A stretch of 64,000 nucleotides of DNA from NCBI RefSeq assembly GCF_009498215.1, contig NZ_CP043498.1, forward strand, positions 1,984,001 to 2,048,000, given 5' to 3'. The notes under the pieces are model-generated. The model was not told where the DNA came from and ran no database searches. It was given only the letters and a program-made list of their open reading frames with translations. Below, piece after piece: positions 47,876 to 57,233 of the stretch. Source of the DNA: Rhizobium grahamii. GTDB taxonomy: Bacteria > Pseudomonadota > Alphaproteobacteria > Rhizobiales > Rhizobiaceae. Each line of letters opens with the position of its first letter. The stretch's first letter is position 1. Made by a program: the position numbers and the translations under genes.

Positions 47876-49021
47876 TCAGTAGCTCGGAAAGCCACGGCTT
47901 TTCCATTGGCTCTTCGGAACGACATCACCGACATCGAAGGCGAACGACACGACTTTCGTTGCATCGGCGTCCACCTCGCAGCGGAAGCTCATGTCGTACC
48001 AGCGCGCACTCGCGCGGAAGGCGCCGCGCTTCACCTCCAGCACCGTTCCCTGCGAGAGCCGGTAGGACGGTAGCAATTCCGGGCGATAGCGCTGCGGCGC
48101 GTGGATAAGCTGCTCGCGTAGTTCCGTGCTGCAGAGCTGTGCCACCCGCATGCCCCGCGGCAGGCCGTCGATCGCCGTCTTGGCGACGGGATCGTTGGTG
48201 GTCTTCTGCGAGAAGAGCGTCTTTGCCTCCGTCAGCTCATCCGTTCCGGCCTTGTCGGCCTCGGTCGCGCCTGCGTCGGCCTCGTTCTGCGGTCCCATCG
48301 TCGTCTTCACATCCGGGTTGTCGGCAGCAGCAGGAGCATTGTTCGCAATATGCGTTTCCGCGGTCGCAACCTCCGGCAAGGCGATATCGTCGGGCACAGG
48401 CTTTGCCGGAGGCTTGTCGCTCGGCGGCGCGTCCGCCTTGGCGGCAGCCTCAGGCTTCAGCTCAGGCGGCTTGTCGGACGGCGTCGGGTTGGGCTTCCCG
48501 CTCGACGCCGAGGCGTTGCCGGTTTCCGTTTTCTCCGGTCCCGTATCCTTGTCGCCGAACTGGAATACCGGCCTTAATGGCTGCAGCGGTTGCGCCCCAC
48601 CGGCTTCTTTCCCTTCGGGTTTCGGCTCTTCCGCCTTCGGAGGCTCGGCGGCCGGCTTCTCCTCGGGAGGTTTCTCCTCAGGCTTCTTTTCCGGTGGTGG
48701 CGGCGGTGGCGGTGGCGGTGGAGGCTCGGCGGGCTTTTCTTCGAGCTTTTTCTCTTCGGCCTTATTTTCCTCCGCCTTCTTCTCCTCCTGCTTTTCATCA
48801 GGCATCTTCAGCTCGGGAGGCTTCTCCTCAGGCTTCGGTTCCTCGGGCTTCTTCTCTTCAGGCGGCGGCACAAGGTCGACGCTGACGGCCTCCTCTTCCA
48901 CCGGCTGAGGCATATCGGGCAGCTTCAGGAAGAAGGCTCCGACGACAACAAGGTGCAGCAGCACGGAGGCAACGATGCCCCAGCCGAATACTCCCCAGTG
49001 CCTTTTCGGTATTCTCGGCAT
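47876..49021 (-). CDS. TonB-like proline-rich protein with C-terminal DUF930 domain
   Basis: A 381-residue protein: a single membrane helix at 12-34 (VFGWGIVASVLLHLVVVGAFFL), a very long Pro/Glu/Lys-rich linker (about 45-165, with a run of ten prolines), and a C-terminal DUF930 domain from about 290 (LPRGMRVAQLCSTELREQLIHA...FDVGDVVPKSQWKSRGFPSY). The layout, N-terminal anchor plus Pro-rich spacer plus periplasmic end domain, is that of TonB/TolA, but the end domain differs. DUF930 function is unknown. Confidence 0.82.
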   Translation of the reverse strand: MPRIPKRHWGVFGWGIVASVLLHLVVVGAFFLKLPDMPQPVEEEAVSVDLVPPPEEKKPEEPKPEEKPPELKMPDEKQEEKKAEENKAEEKKLEEKPAEPPPPPPPPPPPEKKPEEKPPEEKPAAEPPKAEEPKPEGKEAGGAQPLQPLRPVFQFGDKDTGPEKTETGNASASSGKPNPTPSDKPPELKPEAAAKADAPPSDKPPAKPVPDDIALPEVATAETHIANNAPAAADNPDVKTTMGPQNEADAGATEADKAGTDELTEAKTLFSQKTTNDPVAKTAIDGLPRGMRVAQLCSTELREQLIHAPQRYRPELLPSYRLSQGTVLEVKRGAFRASARWYDMSFRCEVDADATKVVSFAFDVGDVVPKSQWKSRGFPSY

Positions 49022-49162
49022 GCCTGCCCGCTACGCTCCGTCGATCCAGTCCCGATGTGGCCGTTTAAGAAGGCGCCATCAAGCCACAAAACGAAAAAAG
49101 CGCATGCAGACAACCTCGACATAGGTGCAGGTGGCGGTTTCAAGCAGGATCGACAACAAACA

Positions 49163-49180
49163 TTCAACCACATGGTTGAC
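49163..49180. promoter_or_regulatory. ArsR operator 1
   Basis: TTCAACCACATGGTTGAC, imperfect at the last base, half-sites TTCAACCA/TGGTTGAA. It is 32 bp before the ATG. Confidence 0.75.
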
Positions 49181-49202
49181 CATTCCAGCGCTTTGGCATA
49201 CA

Positions 49203-49220
49203 TTCAACCACATGGTTGAA
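49203..49220. promoter_or_regulatory. ArsR operator 2, overlapping the start codon
   Basis: TTCAACCACATGGTTGAA, perfect 8+2+8 palindrome. It spans the ATG at 49212 and repeats the first site 40 bp upstream. Binding here would block both transcription and, if the RNA folded, the ribosome. Confidence 0.78.
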
Positions 49221-49577
49221 TTAAAAACCTTGGAACTCGACACCGTTTTTCACGCCCTCGGCGACGCGACTCGAAGACGGATGTTGCGCGAGCTGGCGGA
49301 CGGCGAACGAACTGTGACGCAGCTCGCGGAGCCTTTCGAGATTTCGCTCGCCGCGGCGTCCAAGCATATCAAGGCGCTGGAAAATGCCGGCCTCATCCGC
49401 CGCGAAGTTCGCGGCCGCACGCATATTTGCCGCCTCGATCCCGGACCCTTGGCGAGCGCCCAGGAATGGCTGAGTTTCTACGAGCGCTTCTGGAATGGAC
49501 GCCTGGATCTGCTGGAACAGCTTCTTCGCGAAGACGACAAGCATGCCCCACAACCACCAAAAGGAGACGACCAATGA
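49212..49577 (+). CDS. ArsR-family winged-helix repressor
   Basis: A 121-residue regulator with the ArsR HTH (DATRRRMLRELADGERTVTQLAEPFEISLAAASKHIKALENAGLIRREVRGRTHICRLD). It lacks the CxC metal-binding motif of arsenic-type ArsR, so it is of the SRPBCC-linked type. ATG 49212 lies within operator 2, and the stop overlaps the next start by 4 bases. With AHSA1 it forms a two-gene operon repressing itself (inference). Confidence 0.88.
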   Translation: MVELKTLELDTVFHALGDATRRRMLRELADGERTVTQLAEPFEISLAAASKHIKALENAGLIRREVRGRTHICRLDPGPLASAQEWLSFYERFWNGRLDLLEQLLREDDKHAPQPPKGDDQ

Positions 49578-50107
49578 ACGAACTTGCGACTCTTGATGCC
49601 TATGGTGTGCTCACGGAACCTGCCACGCTCAAAATCCAGCGGCTCTTGCCGGGGCCTATCGACCGGGTCTGGCGATACCTGACGGAAAGCGACCTGCGCC
49701 GGCAGTGGCTGGCGTCGGGCAAGATGGAAATGAAGGCCGGATCTCCCTTCGAACTGACGTGGAAAAACGACGAGCTGACGACGCCTCCCGGCGCACGTCC
49801 TGCCGATTTCCCGGAAGAACATCGGATGCAGAGCCGGATCACCGAACTCGACGCCCCGCACAAGCTTGTCTTTACCTGGGGAGAGCACGGCGAGGTGTCG
49901 TTCGAACTGAAGGAAGCCGGGCGCGATGTCCTGCTGACCGTCGTCCACAAGCGTATCTCCGACCGCAAGAACCTCGTCATGGTCGGCGCCGGGTGGCACA
50001 TGCACCTCGATATCCTCGCCGCCCGCCTTGCTGGGGGCACGACCGAGCCCTTCTGGGATGGCTGGCTCAAGCTGCGTGGTGAATACGACCAGCGAATTGC
50101 CGGCTGA
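49574..50107 (+). CDS. SRPBCC/AHSA1-domain protein
   Basis: A 177-residue START-like protein: LKIQRLLPGPIDRVWRYLTESDLRRQWLASGKMEMKAGSPFELTW...RITELDAPHKLVFTWGEHGEVSFELKEAG...GGWLKLRGEYDQRIAG. Hydrophobic ligand binding is expected. Translational coupling to the ArsR gene (ATGA overlap) is a classic pairing. Confidence 0.85.
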   Translation: MNELATLDAYGVLTEPATLKIQRLLPGPIDRVWRYLTESDLRRQWLASGKMEMKAGSPFELTWKNDELTTPPGARPADFPEEHRMQSRITELDAPHKLVFTWGEHGEVSFELKEAGRDVLLTVVHKRISDRKNLVMVGAGWHMHLDILAARLAGGTTEPFWDGWLKLRGEYDQRIAG

Positions 50108-50121
50108 CCATCCGCCCTTCT

Positions 50122-50160
50122 GCCTCGCGGGCGCCATTCCGTGGCGCCCGCGAGGCCTTT
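50122..50160. terminator. Strong bidirectional terminator
   Basis: GCCTCGCGGGCGCCA pairs with TGGCGCCCGCGAGGC (15 bp) around ATTCC, followed by CTTT; between the AHSA1 gene and the convergent GYD gene. Confidence 0.8.
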
Positions 50161-50169
50161 GATTGCGCC

Positions 50170-50463
50170 TTATCCGAGCGACCCTATGATTTCGCGATAG
50201 GCTGCCTCGGGAAACGCCTTGAGCGTACGCGTGCGCACATTTCCGCCCATACCGAGAGAAAGACCAAAACGCGCCATCACGGCATCATCGGGCGCATCAC
50301 AGACGGCAACCATGTCATGGTCGCCAAGCGTGAGAAAGAATTGCTGGAACGAACCGCCCATGTCGCCCAGAAGCTTCTTGGCAGCGTCGAGGCGCTTTGC
50401 CGAGTCGCGAACGTTGCGAATGCCCTGATCCGTCCAATTGATAAGCACGATATAAGTGGTCAT
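50170..50463 (-). CDS. GYD domain protein
   Basis: A 97-residue protein of the GYD domain family: TTYIVLINWTDQGIRNVRDSAKRLDAAKKLLGDMGGSFQQFFLTLGDHDMVAVCDAPDDAVMARFGLSLG. ATG 50463 follows GGGAGG. Function unknown; fold is ferredoxin-like. Confidence 0.84.
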   Translation of the reverse strand: MTTYIVLINWTDQGIRNVRDSAKRLDAAKKLLGDMGGSFQQFFLTLGDHDMVAVCDAPDDAVMARFGLSLGMGGNVRTRTLKAFPEAAYREIIGSLG

Positions 50464-50616
50464 TGCACACCTCCCGACGGAGGGTCTTGGCCTACGCAAC
50501 AGGCTATGGCGACCGTCGCTCATGCGCTGTGGTCGGTCCCTTCCCCCGTGCTGCGCACTTTACTCCTGTGCCGTCGCGACAACAAGAAACGGCAAACCGG
50601 AGGCAGGCGCCAAAAG

Positions 50617-50644
50617 CAAAAGCCGGGCACAGGGCCCGGCTTTC
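50617..50644 (-). terminator. Intrinsic terminator of rpoD (minus strand)
   Basis: AAAGCCGGGC pairs with GCCCGGCTTT, located 62 bp past the rpoD stop on the minus strand. Read on that strand it is followed by a run GCTTTTGGC. Confidence 0.7.
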
Positions 50645-50669
50645 GAAAGGTTTTCTCAGCATAAGAATC

Positions 50670-50699
50670 TCAGCTGTCGAGGAACGACCGCAGCTTGCG
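50670..50699 (-). repeat. Diverged duplicate of the rpoD 3' end, after the stop codon
   Basis: On the minus strand, directly after the rpoD TAA and GAA GGA, the sequence reads [13 protein letters not shown], the same nine residues as the real end of RpoD (50706-50735), in the same frame but with different codons: synonymous changes at six of the codons, TGA instead of TAA. Possible origins are an attachment site of an integrated element that was later lost, a recombined 3' end, or a tandem duplication. Details are in findings. Confidence 0.75.
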
Positions 50700-50705
50700 T
50701 CCTTC

Positions 50706-52760
50706 TTAGCTGTCCAGGAAGCTCCGGAGCTTCCTGGAGCGGCTCGGATGCTTCAGCTTGCGCAGCGCCTTCGCTTCGATCTGACGGATACGTTCGCGGG
50801 TAACCGAGAACTGCTGGCCGACTTCCTCAAGCGTGTGGTCAGTGTTCATGCCGATGCCGAAGCGCATGCGCAGCACGCGCTCCTCGCGCGGCGTGAGCGA
50901 TGCCAGAACACGCGTCGTCGTTTCGCGCAGGTTCGCCTGGATGGCGGCGTCGATCGGCAGAAGCGCGTTCTTGTCCTCGATGAAATCGCCGAGGTGCGAA
51001 TCTTCTTCGTCACCAACAGGCGTTTCGAGCGAGATCGGCTCCTTGGCGATCTTCAGGACCTTGCGGACCTTTTCGAGCGGCATGGCGAGCTTTTCGGCCA
51101 GTTCTTCCGGCGTCGGCTCGCGGCCGATCTCGTGCAGCATCTGGCGCGAGGTACGAACGATCTTATTGATCGTTTCGATCATGTGCACCGGAATACGGAT
51201 CGTGCGAGCCTGGTCGGCGATCGAGCGGGTGATCGCCTGACGGATCCACCACGTCGCATAGGTCGAGAACTTGTAGCCACGGCGGTACTCGAACTTGTCG
51301 ACCGCCTTCATCAGGCCGATGTTGCCTTCCTGAATGAGGTCGAGGAACTGCAGGCCGCGGTTCGTGTACTTCTTGGCGATGGAGATGACGAGGCGAAGGT
51401 TCGCTTCGACCATTTCCTTCTTGGCGATACGCGCTTCGCGCTCGCCCTTCTGCACCATCGACACGATGCGGCGGAATTCGGCGATCGAGATGCCGGTTTC
51501 CGTTGCGAGGTTCTGGATCTCCTGGCGGATGTCGCGGATCGTGGTGTTTTCGCTCTTGGCGAATTCCTTCCAGCCGCGCGCGGCCAGATTACCGATCGAC
51601 TTCATCCAGTTCGGATCGAGCTCGGCACCCTGATACTGCTCGAGGAAGCTGTCACGCTTGACGCCGTAGGATTCGGCCAGGCGCAGCAGGCGGCCTTCGT
51701 TCTGCATCAGTCGCTTGGAAATGTCGTAGAGCTGCTCGACGAGGGCGTCGACGCGGTTCTGGTTCAGCGACAGAGACTTGACGGCCTTGATGAGCTCATC
51801 CTTGAGTTCCTTGTAGCGGCGCTCCTGGGCTGATGACAGCGTGCCGGTAGCGGCCAGGCGCTGCTCGACCTGCTGATCCTGCAGCTTGCGCAGCTTCTTG
51901 TAGGTCTCGGCGATGATGTCGAGCGTTTCCATGACCTGCGGACGCAATTCCGCTTCCATGGCGGCAAGCGACAGGTTGGATTCGTCCTCGTCCTCTTCCT
52001 CTTCTTCCGGAGGCAGGCCCTCGCCGCCGACATTGGTGATGTCGTCGTCGCCGGAACGGGTGCGGCGCGTCTTTTCCTTTTCCTCGGCAGCCTTGCGGTC
52101 GGCCTCGATCTTCTCGGGGCTCTGGAACTGCGGTGCAGCCTTGGCTTCCGGACCGGAATAGGTCGTTTCGAGATCGATGATCTCGCGCAGCAGCGTCGTG
52201 CCTTCGTTGAGTTCGTCGCGCCAGATGATGATCGCCTGGAAGGTCAGCGGGCTCTCGCAGAGACCACCGATCATGGTCTCACGGCCAGCCTCGATGCGCT
52301 TCGCGATGGCGATTTCGCCTTCGCGCGACAGAAGCTCGACCGAACCCATTTCGCGCAGATACATGCGAACCGGGTCGTCGGTACGGTCGGTCGGTTCCTT
52401 CTTCTTCGCGGTCGCAAGTGCGGTGCCGCTGGAAGGTGCCAGTTCGCCGCCTTCGTTCTCGTCGTCGGAGCCAGAATCGTCGTCATCGCCGCCGCTGGCG
52501 CCGGCCTCTTCGGCTTCCTCGTCCTCGATGACGTTGATGCCCATGTCGGACAGCATTGCCATCGTATCTTCGATCTGCTCGGACGTCACTTCTTCGGACG
52601 GCAGGACGGCGTTCAGCTCGTCCATCGTCACATAGCCGCGCTTCTTCGCGGCCTTGATCATCTTCTTGACCGCGTCATCGGAAAGATCGAGAAGAGGGCC
52701 GTCGGTGCCGCCGTCGCGTTCGACTTCCGCTTCTTCGTTCTCTTTGACCTTGGTTGCCAT
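50706..52760 (-). CDS. rpoD: RNA polymerase primary sigma factor RpoD
   Basis: A 684-residue housekeeping sigma-70 factor. Regions in order: region 1.1 (about 1-130 with a low-complexity acidic linker [22 protein letters not shown]), non-conserved region with an acidic insert, region 2 ([36 protein letters not shown]), region 3, and region 4 ([63 protein letters not shown]). It binds core RNA polymerase and -10/-35 elements. Confidence 0.97.
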   Translation of the reverse strand: MATKVKENEEAEVERDGGTDGPLLDLSDDAVKKMIKAAKKRGYVTMDELNAVLPSEEVTSEQIEDTMAMLSDMGINVIEDEEAEEAGASGGDDDDSGSDDENEGGELAPSSGTALATAKKKEPTDRTDDPVRMYLREMGSVELLSREGEIAIAKRIEAGRETMIGGLCESPLTFQAIIIWRDELNEGTTLLREIIDLETTYSGPEAKAAPQFQSPEKIEADRKAAEEKEKTRRTRSGDDDITNVGGEGLPPEEEEEDEDESNLSLAAMEAELRPQVMETLDIIAETYKKLRKLQDQQVEQRLAATGTLSSAQERRYKELKDELIKAVKSLSLNQNRVDALVEQLYDISKRLMQNEGRLLRLAESYGVKRDSFLEQYQGAELDPNWMKSIGNLAARGWKEFAKSENTTIRDIRQEIQNLATETGISIAEFRRIVSMVQKGEREARIAKKEMVEANLRLVISIAKKYTNRGLQFLDLIQEGNIGLMKAVDKFEYRRGYKFSTYATWWIRQAITRSIADQARTIRIPVHMIETINKIVRTSRQMLHEIGREPTPEELAEKLAMPLEKVRKVLKIAKEPISLETPVGDEEDSHLGDFIEDKNALLPIDAAIQANLRETTTRVLASLTPREERVLRMRFGIGMNTDHTLEEVGQQFSVTRERIRQIEAKALRKLKHPSRSRKLRSFLDS

Positions 52761-53217
52761 TTATATCGTCGCCTTCCTGACGCTATTCAAACTCGCCGCA
52801 GTGAACGACCGTACGCAGCCGATCCGCCGCACACGATCGTTTCGAATCACATGCTCCCAACTAATGGGATGAGATTTAATACCCGATTAACCACGATTGC
52901 CGGCGCCGGACGACAGAGCTTTATTGTCATCAAATGTCCGGCCATGGTTGTGCGATCCGCCCTTGACCCAGTTCACCGCTTTCCAAGTTGAACGGTGATT
53001 CCCACAATTTTTGTTCTCGTCAAGCTTTTCTGGAAAAAAAGCCTCGGAAAACCCGGAAAAAGCCTTATCCACAGGCTCGGAACCGCTTAAGCGATTGCCA
53101 TCCATAGATAGGATGTCACCAGAAGAAGACAAGAGCAGCAGGTGTTGTTCCGGAACGGCAAAGTTGCCGCCAAGCTTTTCAAACACCCGCTGCCAGTTTT
53201 TCGATGCGGTTCGAAGC
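52761..53217. other. 457-bp region upstream of rpoD
   Basis: Expected to hold the rpoD promoters; I could not place a -35/-10 pair with confidence. It includes a TTATCCACA (53065-53073), a perfect DnaA-box sequence, and a 10-bp palindrome GTTCCGGAAC (53147-53156). No gene seen. Confidence 0.5.
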
Positions 53218-53565
53218 TTAGCGCGACTGGCCGTCCCAAGGCTGGATCTCCAGACTTGCCAAGTCGACCGCTGGAATACAACGGACATTGATGCAAGCCA
53301 TTTCGGCCCCATCAGGCATCTGCGCCTCGGCGAAAGGCGCAACCCCGCACGTTCCGCAGAAGCGGTGCTGGATGCTGTGCGTATTGAACGTGTAGGTCGA
53401 CAGGTTCTCGCGCGGCGTCTTCAGCGTGAACTTGTCGCGGGGCACGAAGGCTAATAGACCGCCGCGTCGCCGGCAGAGCGAGCAATTGCAGTCAAGCGCG
53501 GACGTGAACTCACCTTCCACCTCAAACTCGATGTTGCCGCAATGGCAGCTTCCCTCGTAAAGCAT
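53218..53565 (-). CDS. GFA-family (glutathione-dependent formaldehyde-activating) zinc protein
   Basis: A 115-residue protein with the GFA zinc pattern: [13 protein letters not shown] near the start, [16 protein letters not shown], then [16 protein letters not shown]. Six Cys in total bind two Zn ions. Known family members activate formaldehyde with glutathione; most paralogues have unknown substrates. Nine bp after the tdh stop on the same strand, so co-transcribed. Confidence 0.88.
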   Translation of the reverse strand: MLYEGSCHCGNIEFEVEGEFTSALDCNCSLCRRRGGLLAFVPRDKFTLKTPRENLSTYTFNTHSIQHRFCGTCGVAPFAEAQMPDGAEMACINVRCIPAVDLASLEIQPWDGQSR

Positions 53566-53574
53566 CGTTCCTCC

Positions 53575-54609
53575 TCAATTCCAGTCCATGACCACCTTGC
53601 CGGAATTACCCGAACGCATTGCCTCGAACCCTCCCGGAAGTCGTCTATTCCGATCCGATGCGTGATGACCTGCGAAAGATCCAGGCCTCCCTGCACGAAC
53701 GCAATCATCTTGTACCAGGTCTCGAACATCTCCCGGCCGTAGATGCCCTTCAGATTAAGCATCTTGAAGATCACTTTGTTCCAGTCGATCTCGAATCCGG
53801 CCGGCGCGATGCCGAGAATGGCAATCTTGCCGCCATTGTTCATCTTGTCGATCATGTCGCGGAAGGCAGGTGCTGCGCCTGACATTTCCAGCCCGACGTC
53901 GAAGCCCTCGGTCATCCCGATCGACTTCATCACGTCGGCGAGATTTTCTTTCGAGGCATCGACAACGTGATCGATGCCGAGCTTGCGGGCGAGATCCAGC
54001 CGGTGCGGATTGATATCCGTGATGACCACCTTGCGGGCGCCCGAACGCTTAGCGACCAACGCCCCCATGATGCCGATCGGTCCAGCGCCAGTAACCAGCA
54101 CGTCCTCGCCGACGAGATCGAAGGACAGCGCCGTGTGCACCGCATTGCCGAACGGGTCGAAGATCGCCGCGATCTCATCCGGAATGTCATCCGGATCGGC
54201 ACCACATTTGCCTCGGGAATGCAGACGAACTCTCCGAAAGAGCCGGGGCGGTTGACGCCGACGCCGAGCGTGTTGCGGCAGAGGTGGCCCCTGCCCGCAC
54301 GACAGTTGCGGCACTTGCCGCAGACGATGTGGCCCTCACCCGAGACACGCTCGCCGACGTGGTATTTCGTGACCGCCGAGCCGATCTGAGCGATCTCACC
54401 GCAGAACTCATGCCCGACGACCATCGGCACCGGGATGGTCTTCTGCGCCACTGGTCCCAGTTCCAGATATGAACATCCGTGCCGCAGATTGCTGACTTTT
54501 TCACCTTAATCAGCACGTCGTTCGGCCCGACTTCGGGAACCGGGACATGCTCCATCCAAAGCCCGACCTCCGGCTTTGCCTTGACCAGTGCCCTCATCAT
54601 GTTCGACAT
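53575..54609 (-). pseudogene. tdh: L-threonine 3-dehydrogenase, three frameshifts in this sequence
   Basis: Tdh oxidises threonine to 2-amino-3-ketobutyrate, which kbl then cleaves. ATG 54609 follows GGGAGAG and reads [49 protein letters not shown]; the rest is spread over two other frames ([12 protein letters not shown]...[44 protein letters not shown]). Restoring one base at each of 54448 (C), 54193 (G) and near 53628 rebuilds a normal 344-residue enzyme ending [11 protein letters not shown]. Catalytic Cys/His and structural Zn Cys residues are present. Confidence 0.87.
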
Positions 54610-54630
54610 GATCTTACTCTCCCAAACCCT

Positions 54631-55818
54631 TTAAATGACTCCGAGTTCGCGGCCAGCCTCCGCGAAGGCCGCGATCGTCCGCTCGACATCCGCGCGTGAA
54701 TGCGCCGCCGACATCTGTGTTCGGATGCGCGCCTGTCCCTTCGGCACGACAGGGAAGGAGAAGCCGATCACGTAGATACCCTTTTTGAGCATCAGCGCCG
54801 CCATGTCCTGCGCCAGTTTCGCATCGCCGAGCATGACCGGAATGATCGGATGTCCCTCGCCCGCCAGCGTGAAGCCGAGCTTGGTCATTTCGGAGCGGAA
54901 CAGCGCCGCATTACCCGCCAAACGCTCGCGCAAGGCATCGCCGTTGTCGATCAGATCGAAGACCTTAAGCGATGCAGCCGCAATGACCGGCGCCAGCGTG
55001 TTCGAGAAGAGATACGGACGCGAGCGCTGCCGCAACCAGTCGACAACTTCCGCCCTGGCCGAGGTATAACCGCCGGAAGCACCGCCGAGCGCCTTGCCGA
55101 GCGTGCCGGTGATGATGTCGACCCGGCCCTCCACTCCGCAGTACTCAGCCGAGCCACGTCCATGCTTGCCGACGAAACCGACGGCATGGCTGTCGTCGAC
55201 CATAACCATCGCGCCGTATTTCTCGGCCAGATCGCAAACACCCTGCAGATTGGCGATGATGCCATCCATGGAGAAGACGCCATCGGTGGCAATCAGCTTG
55301 AAACGGCTGCCTTCCGCCTTCTTCAGTTCTTCCTCCAGCGCCTTCATGTCGTTGTTGGCGTAACGGAAGCGCTTGGCCTTGGAGAGGCGCACGCCGTCGA
55401 TGATCGAGGCATGGTTCAGCGCGTCCGAAATGATCGCATCCTCCTCGCCGAGCAGCGTCTCGAAGAGACCGCCATTGGCGTCGAAGCACGAGGAATAGAG
55501 GATCGTATCTTCCATGCCGAGGAAGGAGGAAATCCGAGCCTCAAGCTGCTTGTGCTCTTCCTGTGTGCCACAGATGAAGCGCACCGAGGCCATGCCGTAG
55601 CCGTAGCGGTCGAGCGCCTTCTTTCCGGCCTCTGCAAGTTCTTCGTTGTCGGCGAGCCCGAGATAATTGTTGGCGCAAAAATTCAAGACCCGCTCGCCCG
55701 AAGCAACCGCGATCTCGCCTGATTGTTTCGAGGTGATGACGCGCTCCGACTTGTAGAGTCCGGCATCCTTCAATGCGGAAAGTTCGGTTCGGAGGTGGGA
55801 GAGGAAGTGCGAGGTCAT
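54631..55818 (-). CDS. kbl: 2-amino-3-ketobutyrate CoA ligase (glycine C-acetyltransferase)
   Basis: A 395-residue PLP enzyme of the alpha-oxoamine synthase family, splitting 2-amino-3-ketobutyrate with CoA into glycine and acetyl-CoA. Visible: [51 protein letters not shown] and the PLP-lysine motif [18 protein letters not shown]. It is 21 bp upstream of tdh in a kbl-tdh operon for threonine breakdown. Confidence 0.95.
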   Translation of the reverse strand: MTSHFLSHLRTELSALKDAGLYKSERVITSKQSGEIAVASGERVLNFCANNYLGLADNEELAEAGKKALDRYGYGMASVRFICGTQEEHKQLEARISSFLGMEDTILYSSCFDANGGLFETLLGEEDAIISDALNHASIIDGVRLSKAKRFRYANNDMKALEEELKKAEGSRFKLIATDGVFSMDGIIANLQGVCDLAEKYGAMVMVDDSHAVGFVGKHGRGSAEYCGVEGRVDIITGTLGKALGGASGGYTSARAEVVDWLRQRSRPYLFSNTLAPVIAAASLKVFDLIDNGDALRERLAGNAALFRSEMTKLGFTLAGEGHPIIPVMLGDAKLAQDMAALMLKKGIYVIGFSFPVVPKGQARIRTQMSAAHSRADVERTIAAFAEAGRELGVI

Positions 55819-55888
55819 TGGATGCCCTTCTTGTGATGGTTCCCGATGCCCTGCACTAGCACATAGGCAAGCGCCTGTCTTGCCGTCG

Positions 55889-56617
55889 TCAGCGCTGAGC
55901 AGCGATCAACAGGAACATCGGTCGATCCATCTCCTCGGACCATTCAGGATGTGTGCCAAGCTGCTCGTCACTCGGTCGCCACTCCTCGACATGCCGGATC
56001 GAAAAACCCTTCGCAATCAGAGTGTTGAGCGTCGTCCCAAGTGTCCGGTGGTATTTGACGACACCCTTGGCGAGCCAGTCCGTCGTGCGCGCGCCCTCGC
56101 GCGAATAGCCATCCAGCGGCCAGATCCGGCGTCCCTCCCCGTCCACTGTCCAGGCGGGTTTGGCCGGCGCCATGTAGATCGGGTGTTCAATCGTGAAGAC
56201 AAAATCGCCACCAGCGACAAGCGCATTGTAGATAGTAGTAGCGAGCCTGCCAAAATCCTCTATGTAGTGGAATGCCAGCGAGCTGTAGGCGAGGTCGAAC
56301 GATGCCGACGGCAGCTCCAGCGTTTCAAGGTCCGCAATCTCGTAACGGACGCTCGCAGTGGCGGTTTCGCGCCGCGCGCGATCAATCATTCGCTCCGAAA
56401 TGTCGAGACCGAGGACGCTCTTTGCATTCTGAGCAGTCGCATAGCGGGCAAACCAGCCGAAGCCGCAACCGAGGTCGACGATCCGCTTGCCAGCCAGTTC
56501 GGGCAACACTGCACGGATCGATTCCCATTCAGCGGCGCCATCAAGACCGTACAGCGAGCGCGAAAGCTGGCTGTATCCTTCGAAGAACTCGGGCTTGTCG
56601 TAGATGTTCTGGGCCAT
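55889..56617 (-). CDS. Class I SAM-dependent methyltransferase
   Basis: A 242-residue methyltransferase (Methyltransf_11 type): motif [15 protein letters not shown], followed by [15 protein letters not shown] and an acidic motif II ([16 protein letters not shown]). Substrate unknown. It has its own start region before kbl, 70 bp from kbl. Confidence 0.86.
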   Translation of the reverse strand: MAQNIYDKPEFFEGYSQLSRSLYGLDGAAEWESIRAVLPELAGKRIVDLGCGFGWFARYATAQNAKSVLGLDISERMIDRARRETATASVRYEIADLETLELPSASFDLAYSSLAFHYIEDFGRLATTIYNALVAGGDFVFTIEHPIYMAPAKPAWTVDGEGRRIWPLDGYSREGARTTDWLAKGVVKYHRTLGTTLNTLIAKGFSIRHVEEWRPSDEQLGTHPEWSEEMDRPMFLLIAAQR

Positions 56618-56678
56618 GACCGTTTCCTTTCAGCCGGCCCATATAGACAGAGTTCGCGTTATCGCAATGATGGTCGGC

Positions 56679-57233
56679 TCATTGCGATCGATCGTTGCCA
56701 CCGATCGGCAGCATCGTCTGAAGAACGCCGTCGCGACGGACCAGACCGTGAAACAGCGCGGCCGCGATATGCAGCAATACGAGGGCGAAGAAGGCAAAGG
56801 CCAAATAAAAATGCGCGTTCCAAAGGAGCGTGTGCAGACTGTCGCTCTGCGGCAGGATCGGCGGGAGGTGAATATCGCCATAGAGCACGATCGGATAGGC
56901 AGCCGCCGACATCATCGCCCAGCCGATCAAGGGCATGCCGATCATCAAGGCGTATAGGGCAACGTGGGATAGATACGCGGCAAGTTTCATCGGCTCCGGA
57001 AGATCGGCGGGTAACTTCGGCGATCCGGAGATGAAGCGAACGATTAGACGAACGAGGGCAAGAACGAGTATCGCGACGCCGAGCGTCTTGTGTGTCGACA
57101 GCAGTGGCACATATCCTCGCCCGATGGTTGACACCATGCCAACGCCGATGAACAGCATCGCCAGAATACCGATTGCCATCAGCCAGTGAAGCAGGCGCTG
57201 AACGAGGGTGAATTGGGTATGTGTACCTTTCAT
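56679..57233 (-). CDS. Cytochrome b561 family protein
   Basis: A 184-residue four-helix membrane cytochrome: His residues in LLHWLMAIGI, STHKTLGVAILV, LSHVALYALMIGMPLIGW and LWNAHFYLAFAFFALVLLHIAAALFHGLV. It overlaps the preceding SrpA-like gene by 4 bases (57230-57233). Likely passes electrons from the quinol pool to the periplasmic partner. Confidence 0.86.
   Translation of the reverse strand: MKGTHTQFTLVQRLLHWLMAIGILAMLFIGVGMVSTIGRGYVPLLSTHKTLGVAILVLALVRLIVRFISGSPKLPADLPEPMKLAAYLSHVALYALMIGMPLIGWAMMSAAAYPIVLYGDIHLPPILPQSDSLHTLLWNAHFYLAFAFFALVLLHIAAALFHGLVRRDGVLQTMLPIGGNDRSQ

Noticed and set aside
53065..53073. Perfect DnaA box TTATCCACA upstream of rpoD, possible origin or DnaA control
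   Set aside because: A single box without clustering, AT-rich unwinding element or origin-linked genes; a chance match is likely.
53011..53454. Open frame antisense across the region upstream of rpoD and GFA gene
   Set aside because: Overlaps the well-supported GFA gene and has no ribosome site; composition looks like random GC-rich reading.
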